The notes beneath the pieces are model-generated. The model was not told where the DNA came from and ran no database searches. It saw nothing but the letters and a program-made list of their open reading frames with translations. The position numbers were made by a program, and so were the translations under genes. Of a DNA stretch of 64,000 nucleotides, positions 55,380-64,000 are shown in pieces. This DNA comes from Margaritifera margaritifera (taxonomy: Eukaryota; Mollusca; Bivalvia; Unionida; Margaritiferidae): positions 1,943,501 through 2,007,500 of the forward strand of contig JAQPZY010001665.1 of assembly GCA_029931535.1 (NCBI GenBank). Reading direction: 5' to 3'. How positions within the stretch are numbered: position 1 is the first letter of the stretch; each line of letters starts with the position of its first letter.

Positions 55380-55870
55380 GGCCTCTCCTCTAACGTGAAA
55401 TGTAATTTTTATAAATGTCTGTTGGTTTAAAATTATACATCTCTATGTCTTCTAACGTGAAATGTAATGTTAAAATGTCCATATGTTAAACATTATGGCT
55501 CTCTATGCTCTCTAACGGGAAATTTAATGTTAAAACTACACTTGCTAACCAATACACCAAAACCCAGTTATCTACTAGCTAGCACCCACACAACACCAAC
55601 AACGCTCTGTTTGGAGTGACCATCACCCAGTTATCTACTATCCATCACACAGTTATCTACTATCCAAAAACCACACTATATCATCAACACGCAGTTTGAA
55701 GTGGCCAACACATAGTATATCTACCATCCATCATACAGTTATCTATTACTCAACACTCACACTATATCATCAACGCGCCACTGAAATGATCAATATCCCA
55801 CACTCACTATCCAATACGCTGTTAGAGCGACCAACACCCAGTTATCTACTATTCGACATCACCACATTTA
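55380..55870. repeat. Diverged minisatellites (60-bp and AGTTATCTACTATCC types)
   Basis: TCTAACG[T/G]GAAA[T]GTAAT...TTAAA recurs at about 55389, 55449 and 55511 (period about 60). Then CAGTTATCTACTATCCA, ACACTATATCATCAACACGC and GAC[C]AACACCCAGTTATC recur irregularly to 55870. Confidence 0.75.
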
Positions 55871-55954
55871 CTAGCCAACGAAAAGGGGTAGAAATTATAC
55901 TTACAAACACACAACTAATACTTAAGAGGCTGTGATGTAAAAGAAGGGGAATGA

Positions 55955-55981
55955 AATCACACACACACACACTCACACACA
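55955..55981. repeat. (CA)n tract
   Basis: ACACACACACACACTCACACAC, short and imperfect. Confidence 0.85.
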
Positions 55982-56164
55982 AGAAAGGGTAGGAGTGCTT
56001 CCACACACTATCCCCAAAAATATACTTATATACTATCCCACAAGAAACGTAAGGGTGGTTAAGAAATTAGGTGCTTTTGTCTCTTTTCCATCTTAGAGGG
56101 TGTCGACCATTTTGCTTTAAGACACCTTTTAAAGCTCGCACTAAGTTTAAACTTGTTTTAAAAG

Positions 56165-56780
56165 TGAAAATTTTAGGATTTTCAATTTTTCATTTTCAAT
56201 TTTCATATCAAATTTTTATTTTTTTTAAATATTAGGTTTTTTTTCTTCAAATTTCATTTCTTAATTTTCGTTTTCAATTTTCATTTTAAAATTTCGTTTT
56301 TCAAATTTCATCTTCTAAATTTTCATTTTCAATTTTTCCTTTTTCAAGTTTTAATTTTCAATTTTTGTTTCCATTTACTCATTTTTTAATTTCATGTTCA
56401 TTTTTCATTTTTTAACTTTAATTTTCAATTTTCATTTTCACTTTTCATTTTCAGACACTTGTGTTCCAATTTTCATTATTATTGTTTTCATTTTCAATTT
56501 AGTTTTTTTTCAATTTCATATTTTTTATATTTTCATTTCTTAATTTTTATTTTAGATTTTCATTTTATATTTCATTTTCAAATTTGTTTTTCCAATTTAC
56601 ATTTTCAAATATTCGTTTTTCAATTTTCATTTCTAATTTTTGTTTTCAGTTTTCATTTTCAACGTTATTTTCATTTTTTCATTTTCAATTTTCATTTTTA
56701 TTTCATCAATTTTAATTTTCATTTAAAAATTTAGTTTTTTTTTAAATTTTCATTTCTTAATTTTCACTTTCACTTTTGAC
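56165..56780. repeat. TTTTCA(A)TTT-rich low-complexity region, ~600 bp
   Basis: Endless variants of TTTTCAATTTTCATTTTC on the + strand, almost free of G. The 91-codon F-rich open frame inside is compositional. The strand asymmetry is striking (purine-rich complement). Confidence 0.95.
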
Positions 56781-56784
56781 TTTC

Positions 56785-57295
56785 AGATTTCGGGTAGTGA
56801 GGCTGCATTGGATAGAATGTTTGGTTGTGCTAAACCAAAGATTGAGGGAGAGAGTAAAATTTTCTTTTTTAGATTGAAAACGGTAAAACTTAAGTTACAT
56901 AGTCTTCTATAGACATTAAACAGGATGGAGAAAGAAAGTTATGCATCGTACTTGAAGTGTTTGTACTTGCTAAGAAAATAATGTTCTATCTGTAAAAATG
57001 CGAAGGGTAGTCGTGCTTACACACTATACTACGTTTAAGATTAAGTTTATTGTGGAAGACATAGACATACACAACCCTTTTCACAACCGATTATATCTCT
57101 TGGAAAAGAGATGCTACTCCAATGATTGCCAAATGAAACAAAAACTGAATAACTCCATTATAATTACCTCTCTTGTGTGATACTATTTAAATATGTGTGT
57201 GTGCATAGTGTATGTAAGCAATGCGATTCTTTTGAACGTCAAAGGCATCATACAATAAGACCAAATTTTGAACAGGATATTGGTAAAACAAAACA
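56785..57295. other. Unassigned DNA upstream of the integrase end
   Basis: Would be expected to hold the integrase core if the gene were complete, but I find no DDE motifs. Either truncated or decayed beyond recognition. Confidence 0.5.
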
Positions 57296-57300
57296 ATAAA

Positions 57301-57531
57301 TTGGAAGATATGAACGGAGAAGTGTTAAAATGAACGTTTTACTTGCCTCAGTTACAACGAGTGACTAAGAAAGAAGACGACGTGTACGATATTGAAAGCA
57401 TTCTCGATCGAAAAACACGTAACGTGGGAAAACATCGATTCCAAGAAGTAAAAGTTCAGTGGAAAGGATATCCACCCAGTTTTGATTCTTGAATTGCTGC
57501 TTCACAAGTCGTCGACTATAAAAAGAAGTAG
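57301..57531 (+). pseudogene. Polinton integrase, C-terminal end with chromodomain (copy B)
   Basis: Frame from 57301: LEDMNGEVLK, TGA (57331), TFYLPQLQRV, TKKEDDVYDIESILDRKT, KHRFQEVKVQWKGYPPSFDS, TGA (57490), IAASQVV. D.NGE.[L/I]KG.FY..ELQ.V followed by [Y/V]..E.IL..R......E..V.WKGYP.SF.SWI is the Polinton integrase tail with its chromodomain. The first TGA stands for the Gly, the second for the Trp of SW. Both stops make it a pseudogene. No integrase core was found upstream. Confidence 0.88.
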
Positions 57532-57542
57532 AAGTTACCAAC

Positions 57543-57797
57543 ATGCCGCTAAACACAGCTACATCTCCTTCTCAGAGTTCATCTCAAGAACTACAAAAAC
57601 AGCAGCAATAACAACTACTGTGGGTGTGGTGTGGAGAACGTGTCCCTACGGATCAAATCGTCTTTTTCTGCCAAATCTTTGTGGTGTATTTTGCCATTGG
57701 AGTAGCCATTAAAAATTTGAGTTTGCAACAAGGAGATAAACAACTGTGGACTATTTTACTCAGCATTTGTACTGGCTATCTTCGTCCAAGTCCTTAG
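57543..57797 (+). pseudogene. Polinton small membrane protein (copy B)
   Basis: Starts MPLNTATSPSQSSSQELQKQ 12 bp after the integrase stop. A TAA at 57609-57611 interrupts the Q-rich stretch. It then stays open: LLWVWCGERVPTDQIVFFCQ, IFVVYFAIGVAIKNLSLQQG, DKQLWTILLSICTGYLRPSP. Two membrane segments (IVFFCQIFVVYFAIGVAI and LWTILLSICTGYL) with a short polar turn. Copy A at 28154 is homologous. Role in the element unknown. Confidence 0.82.
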
Positions 57798-57955
57798 TTG
57801 AAATATACCGACAGTAACAACAATAACGGTAGTTTCGCCAACGCCAGTAAAAACAACAATTCTTCGAATCACAGTAGCAGCCCTCTTCTGGAACATTTGG
57901 AAACTCATTCTTCTTTGACAACGAGTGACTCTTCAAAGGCGAGAACCATCGAACT

Positions 57956-58886
57956 ATGAATAAAATCAATTTTTTTAACCGTACCTAGTGACAGTTCTAT
58001 GGATGTGTTTCCCAACAGTACATGACATATATCTTGTTTCACAGATTACCTCAAGCCCTGCAATTGGATTACGAAGCTCATTGGGAAATAGCTTTGGTAG
58101 AAATCTTTATCACACTCAAGTCAAAAATGTGGTTGGATATCAAACCATTTTCCTCGTCAAAATATTCAACGAACAAGTTCAAGAAAACTTGGACAAAAAT
58201 TATCCTCTCATTTACTAATTCAATGCACAATCACCAGGAAACCCCCAATTGAATATTTATTCCATGAGACTTCATGCATGATTTTATTTTAATGCTCAAC
58301 ATCTCGTCGAAACTATTTCAGCTATTTGTAACGATCAGTTTGGCAAAGCACTGGAGAAAACTCGCCGAAGTGTGCTGATCGAGTACCATAAAATAACTCA
58401 CCGTATTAAAATGTATTTTTTCCGACGGTAAAACGCTACCTATCAGATTTTCTCCCAGTTTGCTTGCTATTCTGGGTAGAAACGCGAACGATAGAAAGAT
58501 ACACCGCACTAAAAAGACATTCACAAAAACGATCGATTCTACGAGTATTTTTGCTTCCCTATTGATCTGAACAAAAAGGACTGATTTTGATGTTTGTGTA
58601 TTCTGATTTCGTCGTGTATAACGTCGTAGAAAACACAGTCGCTCCGTTGCTGAGAGTCATTCCTTTCAAAGAAGATTCTGCCATAGCTGCATACGATGAA
58701 GGAGGAGGAATCAAGTATCACGTTCACCGAGAATTTGTACATCCTCATTATCTTCCTGTCAGTAAATCGTACATTGACAGTGTCAATATTAGTATAAAAG
58801 GAGGTCTTGGACAAAATATTGTATTCTCGAAAGGAAAAGTCACCGTGAAACTACATTTTCGAAAACGATTCTCCAGCGAATTGTAA
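57956..58886 (+). pseudogene. Polinton penton-like (single jelly-roll) minor capsid protein (copy B)
   Basis: ATG at 57956, then with one shift LTVPSDSSMDVFPNST followed by TGA, RLPQALQLDYEAHWEIALVE (the WEV.LVEI block), a degenerate middle (58220-58570), and an open C-terminal part from 58587: MFVYSDFVVYNVVENTVAPL, LRVIPFKEDSAIA, FVHPHYLPVSKSYIDSVNIS and IVFSKGKVTVKLHFRKRFSS. The family ends with ..F..GKV.V.LHFR. At least three disruptions exist. In intact Polintons this is the vertex protein of the predicted capsid. Confidence 0.88.
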
Positions 58887-58889
58887 AAG

Positions 58890-59292
58890 ATGTACCCAGT
58901 GTACCACGGAGTATCTCGACAATGACGACATGGTTTAGGAGATATGCTTAAATCAGCTTTTCGTACGGTAGCACCCATCTTGAAATCTATGGTCAGTCGA
59001 GGACTGCATGCTTTAAAAGATACCGCCTTGACGCAAGGAAAAGAATTTCTATCAAACGTACTCATTGGCGAACAAAGTCCTAAAGAAGCCTTCGTGGAAG
59101 CAAGAAACAAATGTGTTGATTCAAACAGAAAAAGACCTCCTAGGGCGCCGAGACATTCCTCCTCTACGTTACAGCAAGGACAAGGCAGAAAGACATGTCG
59201 AAAACTCTTTCGACCTCATAGACACGCGGATGCCCAGGAAAAGAATAAGAAAAGAAGAACCGGCAGAGAATTTGGCATTTCTGATTACTAAC
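58890..59292 (+). pseudogene. Polinton small capsid-associated protein (copy B)
   Basis: ATG at 58890, four bases after the penton stop. Reads MYPVYHGVSRQ, TGA (58923), RHGLGDMLKSAFRTVAPILK, SMVSRGLHALKDTALTQGKE, FLSNVLIGEQSPKEAF, then a frameshift near 59090 into a basic tail with MPRKRIRKEEPAE. VSRQ[R]GHGLG...R...P.LK is the hallmark of this short Polinton protein. The TGA falls within the conserved QRGHG box. Nothing recognisable as the major capsid gene follows. Confidence 0.87.
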
Positions 59293-59299
59293 TGAAGAA

Positions 59300-59735
59300 A
59301 AGGAAAATGATGCACCGAGATTCTCAAGTAAATTAGTGTGATTATTGTCAAAACAGTCTTTGCGCACGTGGAACTTGCATGTTGTAATGCCTCCAAGCAC
59401 TGATTTCAGAAATCATTCGCCAACTCAATGAATAATCCACAATTATACCTTACAATGTGTTTTAATATTGATATCGTTGTTAAACAAACATATATTGTGG
59501 CTGAAGTATGACAAGGAGAAGCTGTGATGCTCTGCACTGAATATTAATTCGTGAGCCTTCTTGGTGAAATACAGTTGTTATTATTTTGATTTGATGTTGA
59601 TGAATAATAAATGCTGAATTAGAAACTGAATTGTTTGCTTTTTTTATTTTAGCAGGATCGGTAAAATTTAGACAGACAGGATTAGTAAAAACAAATTATT
59701 GTGGCCATCCTGTTGGTCAGTGAAAAAAATGCCCT
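59300..59735. other. Flank of Polinton copy B, no feature seen
   Basis: No capsid start or terminal repeat recognised; AT-rich. Confidence 0.5.
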
Positions 59736-59736
59736 C

Positions 59737-59737
<1 letters not shown>

Positions 59738-59833
<96 letters not shown>
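59738..59833. repeat. (TG)n(TA)n(CA)n palindromic microsatellite
   Basis: About 9 TG, 30 TA and 9 CA dinucleotides in a row, a perfect inverted repeat of about 95 bp with no spacer. Confidence 0.96.
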
Positions 59834-59839
59834 GGAGTA

Positions 59840-60290
59840 TGATACATATTACTTTGGTGTCACTTTTTTAAGAAAAGTGACTTATATACTGGCAATATAT
59901 TCAAATTATTTTAGATAGTTCTCCTCATCTATAATGCCATCAAAATTAGGAAAAGGAAAAAATTTCGCACACGATTAAATATTCAAATTCCAGGAACCAT
60001 GTCGTAATAGATCAAATTCCCACTATTATTATAGTACCAGTGTATGAGAACTCTTTATTAACTGAGTTCTCAGCTAACAGAGTGACCTCCCTTGAGACCT
60101 ATTTGGTTACACATCAACGGGAGGGAAAGAAATTAAGACATGAAATGGCGGTTGTTTTCACTTACGAGGGTATGGCGAGCCTACCTGGGCGTCTTGGAGA
60201 AGCATCCCTTACGAACAATGGCTTGTACAACCGGTGAGTTGATTTCCTGCGGACCCAATACAGCTTTAAACTGTTTTGTTCCTTTTTATG
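59840..60290. other. Intergenic DNA, no feature seen
   Basis: Short open frames at 60040-60334 lack any motif. A C run then CT run lies at 60292-60324. Confidence 0.5.
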
Positions 60291-60372
60291 ACCCCCCCCC
60301 CCCCCCTCTCTCTCTCTCTCTCTCCGTGATTTGAGACTCGCAACTAATCTACATCACTCTTTGGGTTGGGTT

Positions 60373-60463
60373 GACCAACAAGTTATTTGCCACCTTTTTT
60401 TTTTTTTTTTTTTACTGCACCACCAGTCAAAAAAAAAAAAAAAGGTCGAGAATAACTTGTTGG
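60373..60463. repeat. Foldback repeat (~35-bp arms)
   Basis: GACCAACAAGTTATTTGCCACC plus a T run on the left pairs with an A run plus GGTCGAGAATAACTTGTTGGTC on the right. The loop ACTGCACCACCAGT is itself partly palindromic. Confidence 0.88.
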
Positions 60464-60604
60464 TCTAAGGGTTGGACGGCCATGTCTTAGATGCTGCCAA
60501 GGCGCGCGAGTGCGAATTTGCGCACTTGGAAAGCAGTGATGCGCTTAAAGTCGAGCATATAAAAATGTACACTGTGCAGTATACAACTTTTATTTAACTG
60601 TTAA

Positions 60605-61210
60605 CCCTTAAAGTGCTTGTCGTGACAACATCTTTTTTTTTTTTTCTCAGGTGGGCAATTGTTTACACCTCTGAGTTCTTCTGCTTGACAGGAGGGTTGT
60701 TAAACTAAATTTGATTGGCACATTGGGCCCTGGAACACGCATCTATTGTGTTTGAACCTTGCATTCCTCAAGGAAGTTTTACAAATACATGTTTAAAATA
60801 AGGCCAACTAGAAAACCCAAAATGGCTGACTCGAAAACATGGTTCATCTTCAGATGACGATTTCGTTCGGCAAATACTGGCTGATAATAGTGATAATGAC
60901 AATGATTTTTATAGTTTTGAAGTATATGAAATTATTTGAGCTCGGAAAGTGTTACCGGAAATACCAGTGAGTGAATTTTAACCCGAAAATAATGTTGAAT
61001 ACGAGTCCGATGTACATGCTGGATGGACAAAAACAGACGACATGCCGGTCAGCCCCCAATTCTGCGGTATTTCGAAATTAAATGTTGAAAAGGCAGAATA
61101 CCAAGCCTAATTAAAATACATGCAATTTAAAAGTGGAGTGCAATTTTCATTCCTCAAACAATTCAGCCCTGAGAGATCTTGTGCTGCAAAACTATATTTC
61201 ACTTTAAGTG
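60605..61210 (+). mobile_element. piggyBac-like remnant with TTAA target sites
   Basis: TTAA at 60601-60604 and at 61211-61214 flank ends CCCTTAAAGTGC and (complemented) CACTTAAAGTGA, 10 of 12 matching. Inside, from about 60840, frames read SSDDDFVRQILADNSDNDND and YESDVHAGWTKTDDMP, resembling the acidic N-terminus and W-containing segment of piggyBac transposases. The catalytic domain is absent, so this is an internally deleted, non-autonomous copy. Confidence 0.65.
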
Positions 61211-61214
61211 TTAA

Positions 61215-61420
61215 CATACAAATTGAATAAATACGAAATCTAAAATGAAATTATAAAGTAAGGATATTTATTTAATCAAAATAACTCTGTCTGAACAAGC
61301 AGACTATGGCATTGATGGACTTTAAACCCATATACAGCATTATAGAACAGATAAGAAATCTGGCAAAGTTGTCAGCAAAGGACCAATTTAAGAAAGTGAA
61401 TTTTTTGCAGAGCTCCTGTT
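61215..61420. other. Unassigned DNA between two transposon fragments
   Basis: May be decayed hAT transposase sequence (KDQFKKVNFLQSS near 61383-61420), but not secure. Confidence 0.4.
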
Positions 61421-61429
61421 AGTGAAAAA

Positions 61430-61706
61430 TCTTATTTTGGAGCAGAGATATCCAAGTGACAATACCTATGAGCTGTTAGAAATTGTACATAACAACCATA
61501 AAGAACAGCTTCCCAACTTGTTCAAGCAGGCTTAGCTAGCTATGCATATGTCCCTTCAGAAAGCAAATTGTGAAAGAGAGTTCTCAGCACAGAACAATAT
61601 TCATACACAGATAAAGAACAGATTAAGCTCAGAAACACTCAGCCAAGTAATGCTTATACAACTAGAGGAGACATCTTTTGAGGATTTTATTTCAATGGAA
61701 CTCTAA
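61430..61706 (+). pseudogene. hAT transposase C-terminal dimerisation region
   Basis: Frame ending with TAA at 61704: NTYELLEIVHNNHKEQLPNL, FKQA, TAG, LAMHMSLQKANCEREFSAQN, NIHTQIKNRLSSETLSQVML then IQLEETSFEDFISMEL. CER.FS..N.I.T..[R/K]NRL...TL..[L/V]M.I..E is the conserved hAT C-terminal region. One stop interrupts. The DDE core and zinc finger are not present. Confidence 0.82.
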
Positions 61707-61974
61707 CAGTGGAGCAGGAAGAAAGAAAGAGACGGATATTTATGTTTTAGGTAAATATTGAACTATGGCTGTTTCCACCTTCACCTATTTTTTTTCCTAC
61801 TCCCCCTTTTTTGGTGACAAGGGGGGAGCTCCCCCTTTTAGATAAAATCATGGCAGCATCTCTGCAGCCTAATCACCAGAAGTGAACAAAATGAATGAAC
61901 GAAAAGGAGTCAAAGATGGATGAGATGAATGAAAATGCATTTACATTTATTACAGAAAAGAATAATAATATATT

Positions 61975-62235
61975 AGGGACCAACCATTTCATCTGGTGGG
62001 GGGGGGGGTGGCTAGAATTTTCTGTAGAGCTGGGATAATTTATTCTTTCATTTACATCAAGATAATTTTTTATTTATAAATTATTTTTTTTCTTCCAACT
62101 AATATAATGGATATAATAGTTTTCTTCGTCTAAATCAGAACAACAATATTTTCATGCAAGCTATTTCAGAGCCGTTTTTTTTTCTTCTCAAAATATCCCA
62201 GGCCCCAACTCCACCTCCCCGGAAAGTTAAATTAG
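61975..62235. mobile_element. MITE fragment related to 37970-38178
   Basis: Starts ATTAGGGACCAACCATTTCATCTGG and shares ATAATGGATATAATAG, CTAAATCAGAACAACAATATTTTCATGCAAGCTATTT, CTCAAAATATCCCAGGCC and CTCCACCTCCCCGGAAA with the other copy. The right terminal repeat is missing. Confidence 0.6.
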
Positions 62236-62239
62236 AATT

Positions 62240-63350
62240 GCAGTATTTTGTGAATGCTATTGTGAGTGTTATAATTGTGCAGTATTGCACTGTTGGAAAC
62301 TGTTAGGTTATCTAAGTTGTCAAAAGAATAAGTTTTGTCTGTAATTACTAATCAAGCACAACAGATGATATTTTCTTTAAGTAAATTGTTAGAATTTGAA
62401 AGCATGAGAACAACAATGACAACTTATATTTTCACATTAATATTGAATATATGAGGAAAACAAATGTTGCATATATTTTATACCCATCTCTCCAACCATA
62501 TACTAATGATAATAGAAATATCATTACTAAAATCTGCATTAAGAACACACCATTGACAAATAGAAGGTGGCAGGTATGACAAGTTTTTTAAGAAGTAAGG
62601 CCAGCTTATGATGCTAGATAGGAGAGAACGAATATACAAAGTATTTAATTTAAAGTTGAAGATGAATTCTGAACAAAGATCATGTTCATTTCAATATATT
62701 TGGACACAGTGTCACAACTTTTCTAACATTCATAATTTTTCAGAATTTACCAATTTAATAATAAATGAAAATATAAACATTTTGCTTAATTTCTCAAGGA
62801 CTATTAAAATGCACATGAAATAGCAGCAGATGGGGTGTGTGCTACTAGCCTGAATGATGGTACAAAACAATACTCTTTTTTTCCACTGGAATTTTTCTAT
62901 TTCCAGTCATCTCCGATCATTTATAATTATGTGTGCAAGTCTTTATCAAAAGTTAATCTCCTTTCTTCTAACATTATATTTCTTTTGAATGAATCTATAT
63001 TTTAATATGAGTGGTTACTGATTATGTAGAATTTCTCTCCCTTTATGGCTATAATGCCCCAAAAAGACAATACATTTACAAAACTACATTCTGTTCTGTT
63101 TTTGCTTTTGTTTTCCTTGAGTTTTTTTATATAATTATAAATGCAATTTCAAGTCATACCTGCAACTACACAATATTAAAAAAGACTTCCTGATGTTCCA
63201 GTTGACTTCAAGTCTTTGGGTTAACTTCCTATGAGGGTCATCACCATAAAGTACATATTTATTGATCACAAACACTAATCCCTTCATTAATTGCTTTAAG
63301 CATTATGTCATTATTGTATGCAAATGTAATAAAAGCAGTAAATGAAATTA
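62240..63350. other. Intergenic DNA, no feature seen
   Basis: AT-rich, no gene or repeat recognised on either strand. Confidence 0.55.
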
Positions 63351-63355
63351 AAAAG

Positions 63356-63450
63356 GGAATGAATGAATGAATGAATGAATGAATGAATGAATGAATGAAT
63401 GAATGAATGAATGAATGAATGAATGAATGAATGAATGAATGAATGAATGA
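63356..63450. repeat. (GAAT)n microsatellite
   Basis: About 23 GAAT tetranucleotides. The HSFIHSFI frame on the - strand is an artefact. Confidence 0.98.
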
Positions 63451-63496
63451 ACAATGAAGCTGAATGGAGTTATTATATGCTTATAAAGTAGTTTTG

Positions 63497-64000
63497 AATC
63501 ATTAATGATATGTTTAGTATTAATGCTAACTGGTAGGAAATAACAGGATATCATTAATGATATGTTTAGTATTAATGCTAACTGGTAGGAAATAACAGGC
63601 TATCATTAATGGTATGTTTAGTATTAATGCTAACTGGTAGGAAATAACAGGCTATCATTAATGGTATGTTTAGTATTAATGCTAACTGGTAGGAAATAAC
63701 AGGCTATCATTAATGGTATGTTTAGTATTAATGCTAACTGGTAGGAAATAACAGGCTATCATTAATGGTATGTTTAGTATTAATGCTAACTGGTAGGAAA
63801 TAACAGGCTATCATTAATGGTATGTTTAGTATTAATGCTAACTGGTAGGAAATAACAGGCTATCATTAATGATATGTTTAGTATTAATGCTAACTGGTAG
63901 GAAATAACAGGCTATCATTAATGATATGTTTAGTATTAATGCTAACTGGTAGGAAATAACAGGCTATCATTAATGATATGTTTAGTATTAATGCTAACTG
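63497..64000. repeat. 52-bp tandem array, continues past the window
   Basis: Unit ATCATTAATG[G/A]TATGTTTAGTATTAATGC then TAACTGGTAGGAAATAACAGGCT. About 9.6 nearly identical copies to the window edge; the main variant is GGTATG against GATATG. Confidence 0.98.

Noticed and set aside
56459..56734. 91-codon Phe-rich open frame
   Set aside because: Compositional consequence of the TTTTCA low-complexity region.
59396..59445. Start of a Polinton major capsid gene after the small protein in copy B
   Set aside because: A short ATG frame (MPPSTDFRNHSPTQ) ends after 14 codons and lacks the family's opening motifs.
63497..64000. CRISPR-like array
   Set aside because: The 52-bp units are directly tandem with no unique spacers.

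Overview
This window is eukaryotic, intron-containing and AT-rich, almost certainly from a marine invertebrate and most likely a mollusc or another lophotrochozoan. The evidence is one spliced metazoan secreted-protein gene, tRNA-derived SINEs (one with a CAA tail, others with a conserved GGGCAAGG central segment), and very long TA, CATA, CT and TTGA microsatellites. The mix of metazoan transposons includes Gypsy with integrase before reverse transcriptase, Penelope-like, CR1/jockey-like LINEs, Polinton/Maverick, hAT and piggyBac. The species cannot be fixed from sequence alone.

Host genes. The only complete host gene I can support is an NPC2-like (ML-domain, Niemann-Pick C2 / epididymal secretory protein E1 family) sterol/lipid-binding secreted protein on the + strand. 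It has four exons (39853-39925, 45716-45823, 49835-50007, 51094-51180), consensus splice sites and a 146-residue product with six cysteines in the NPC2 pattern. Its introns carry a Penelope fragment, a dispersed repeat, a SINE, a LINE and a head-to-head SINE hairpin. Weak candidate exons of unknown genes lie at 473-614 (+), 9920-10063 (-) and 10542-10813 (+).

Layout. 1-11 kb: intergenic DNA, microsatellites, SINEs, dispersed repeats. 11.5-15.1 kb: a solo LTR with 4-bp target duplication, a dispersed repeat and the 3' LTR of a Gypsy element. 15.1-19 kb: that element on the - strand, in the order gag, protease, integrase, reverse transcriptase/RNase H (the order of the Gmr1 group), 5'-truncated and internally deleted. 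19-23.4 kb: SINE, microsatellites and a diverged LTR. 23.4-29.9 kb: a decayed Polinton on the - strand (copy A) whose penton gene is interrupted by a LINE (23782-27140) bounded by a perfect 10-bp target duplication. 30-34.6 kb: decayed tandem repeats and a 45-bp satellite. 35.4-38.7 kb: a Penelope-like element split by a TRIM/NHL beta-propeller pseudogene, then MITEs, including a hAT-type one with 8-bp target duplication. 39.8-51.2 kb: the NPC2-like gene. 53-59.3 kb: solo LTR, then a second Polinton (copy B, + strand) sharing at least four gene segments with copy A in the same order. 59.7-64 kb: microsatellite palindrome, foldback, piggyBac remnant, hAT fragment, MITE and a 52-bp tandem array running off the edge.

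Almost all coding-like sequence outside the NPC2 gene is transposon-derived and inactivated. The most informative structures are the pair of opposed Polintons (including an upstream gene conserved between them), the LINE-in-Polinton nest with a decayed 2A-like motif, the Gypsy with copia-like domain order, and the inverted SINE pair inside an NPC2 intron.
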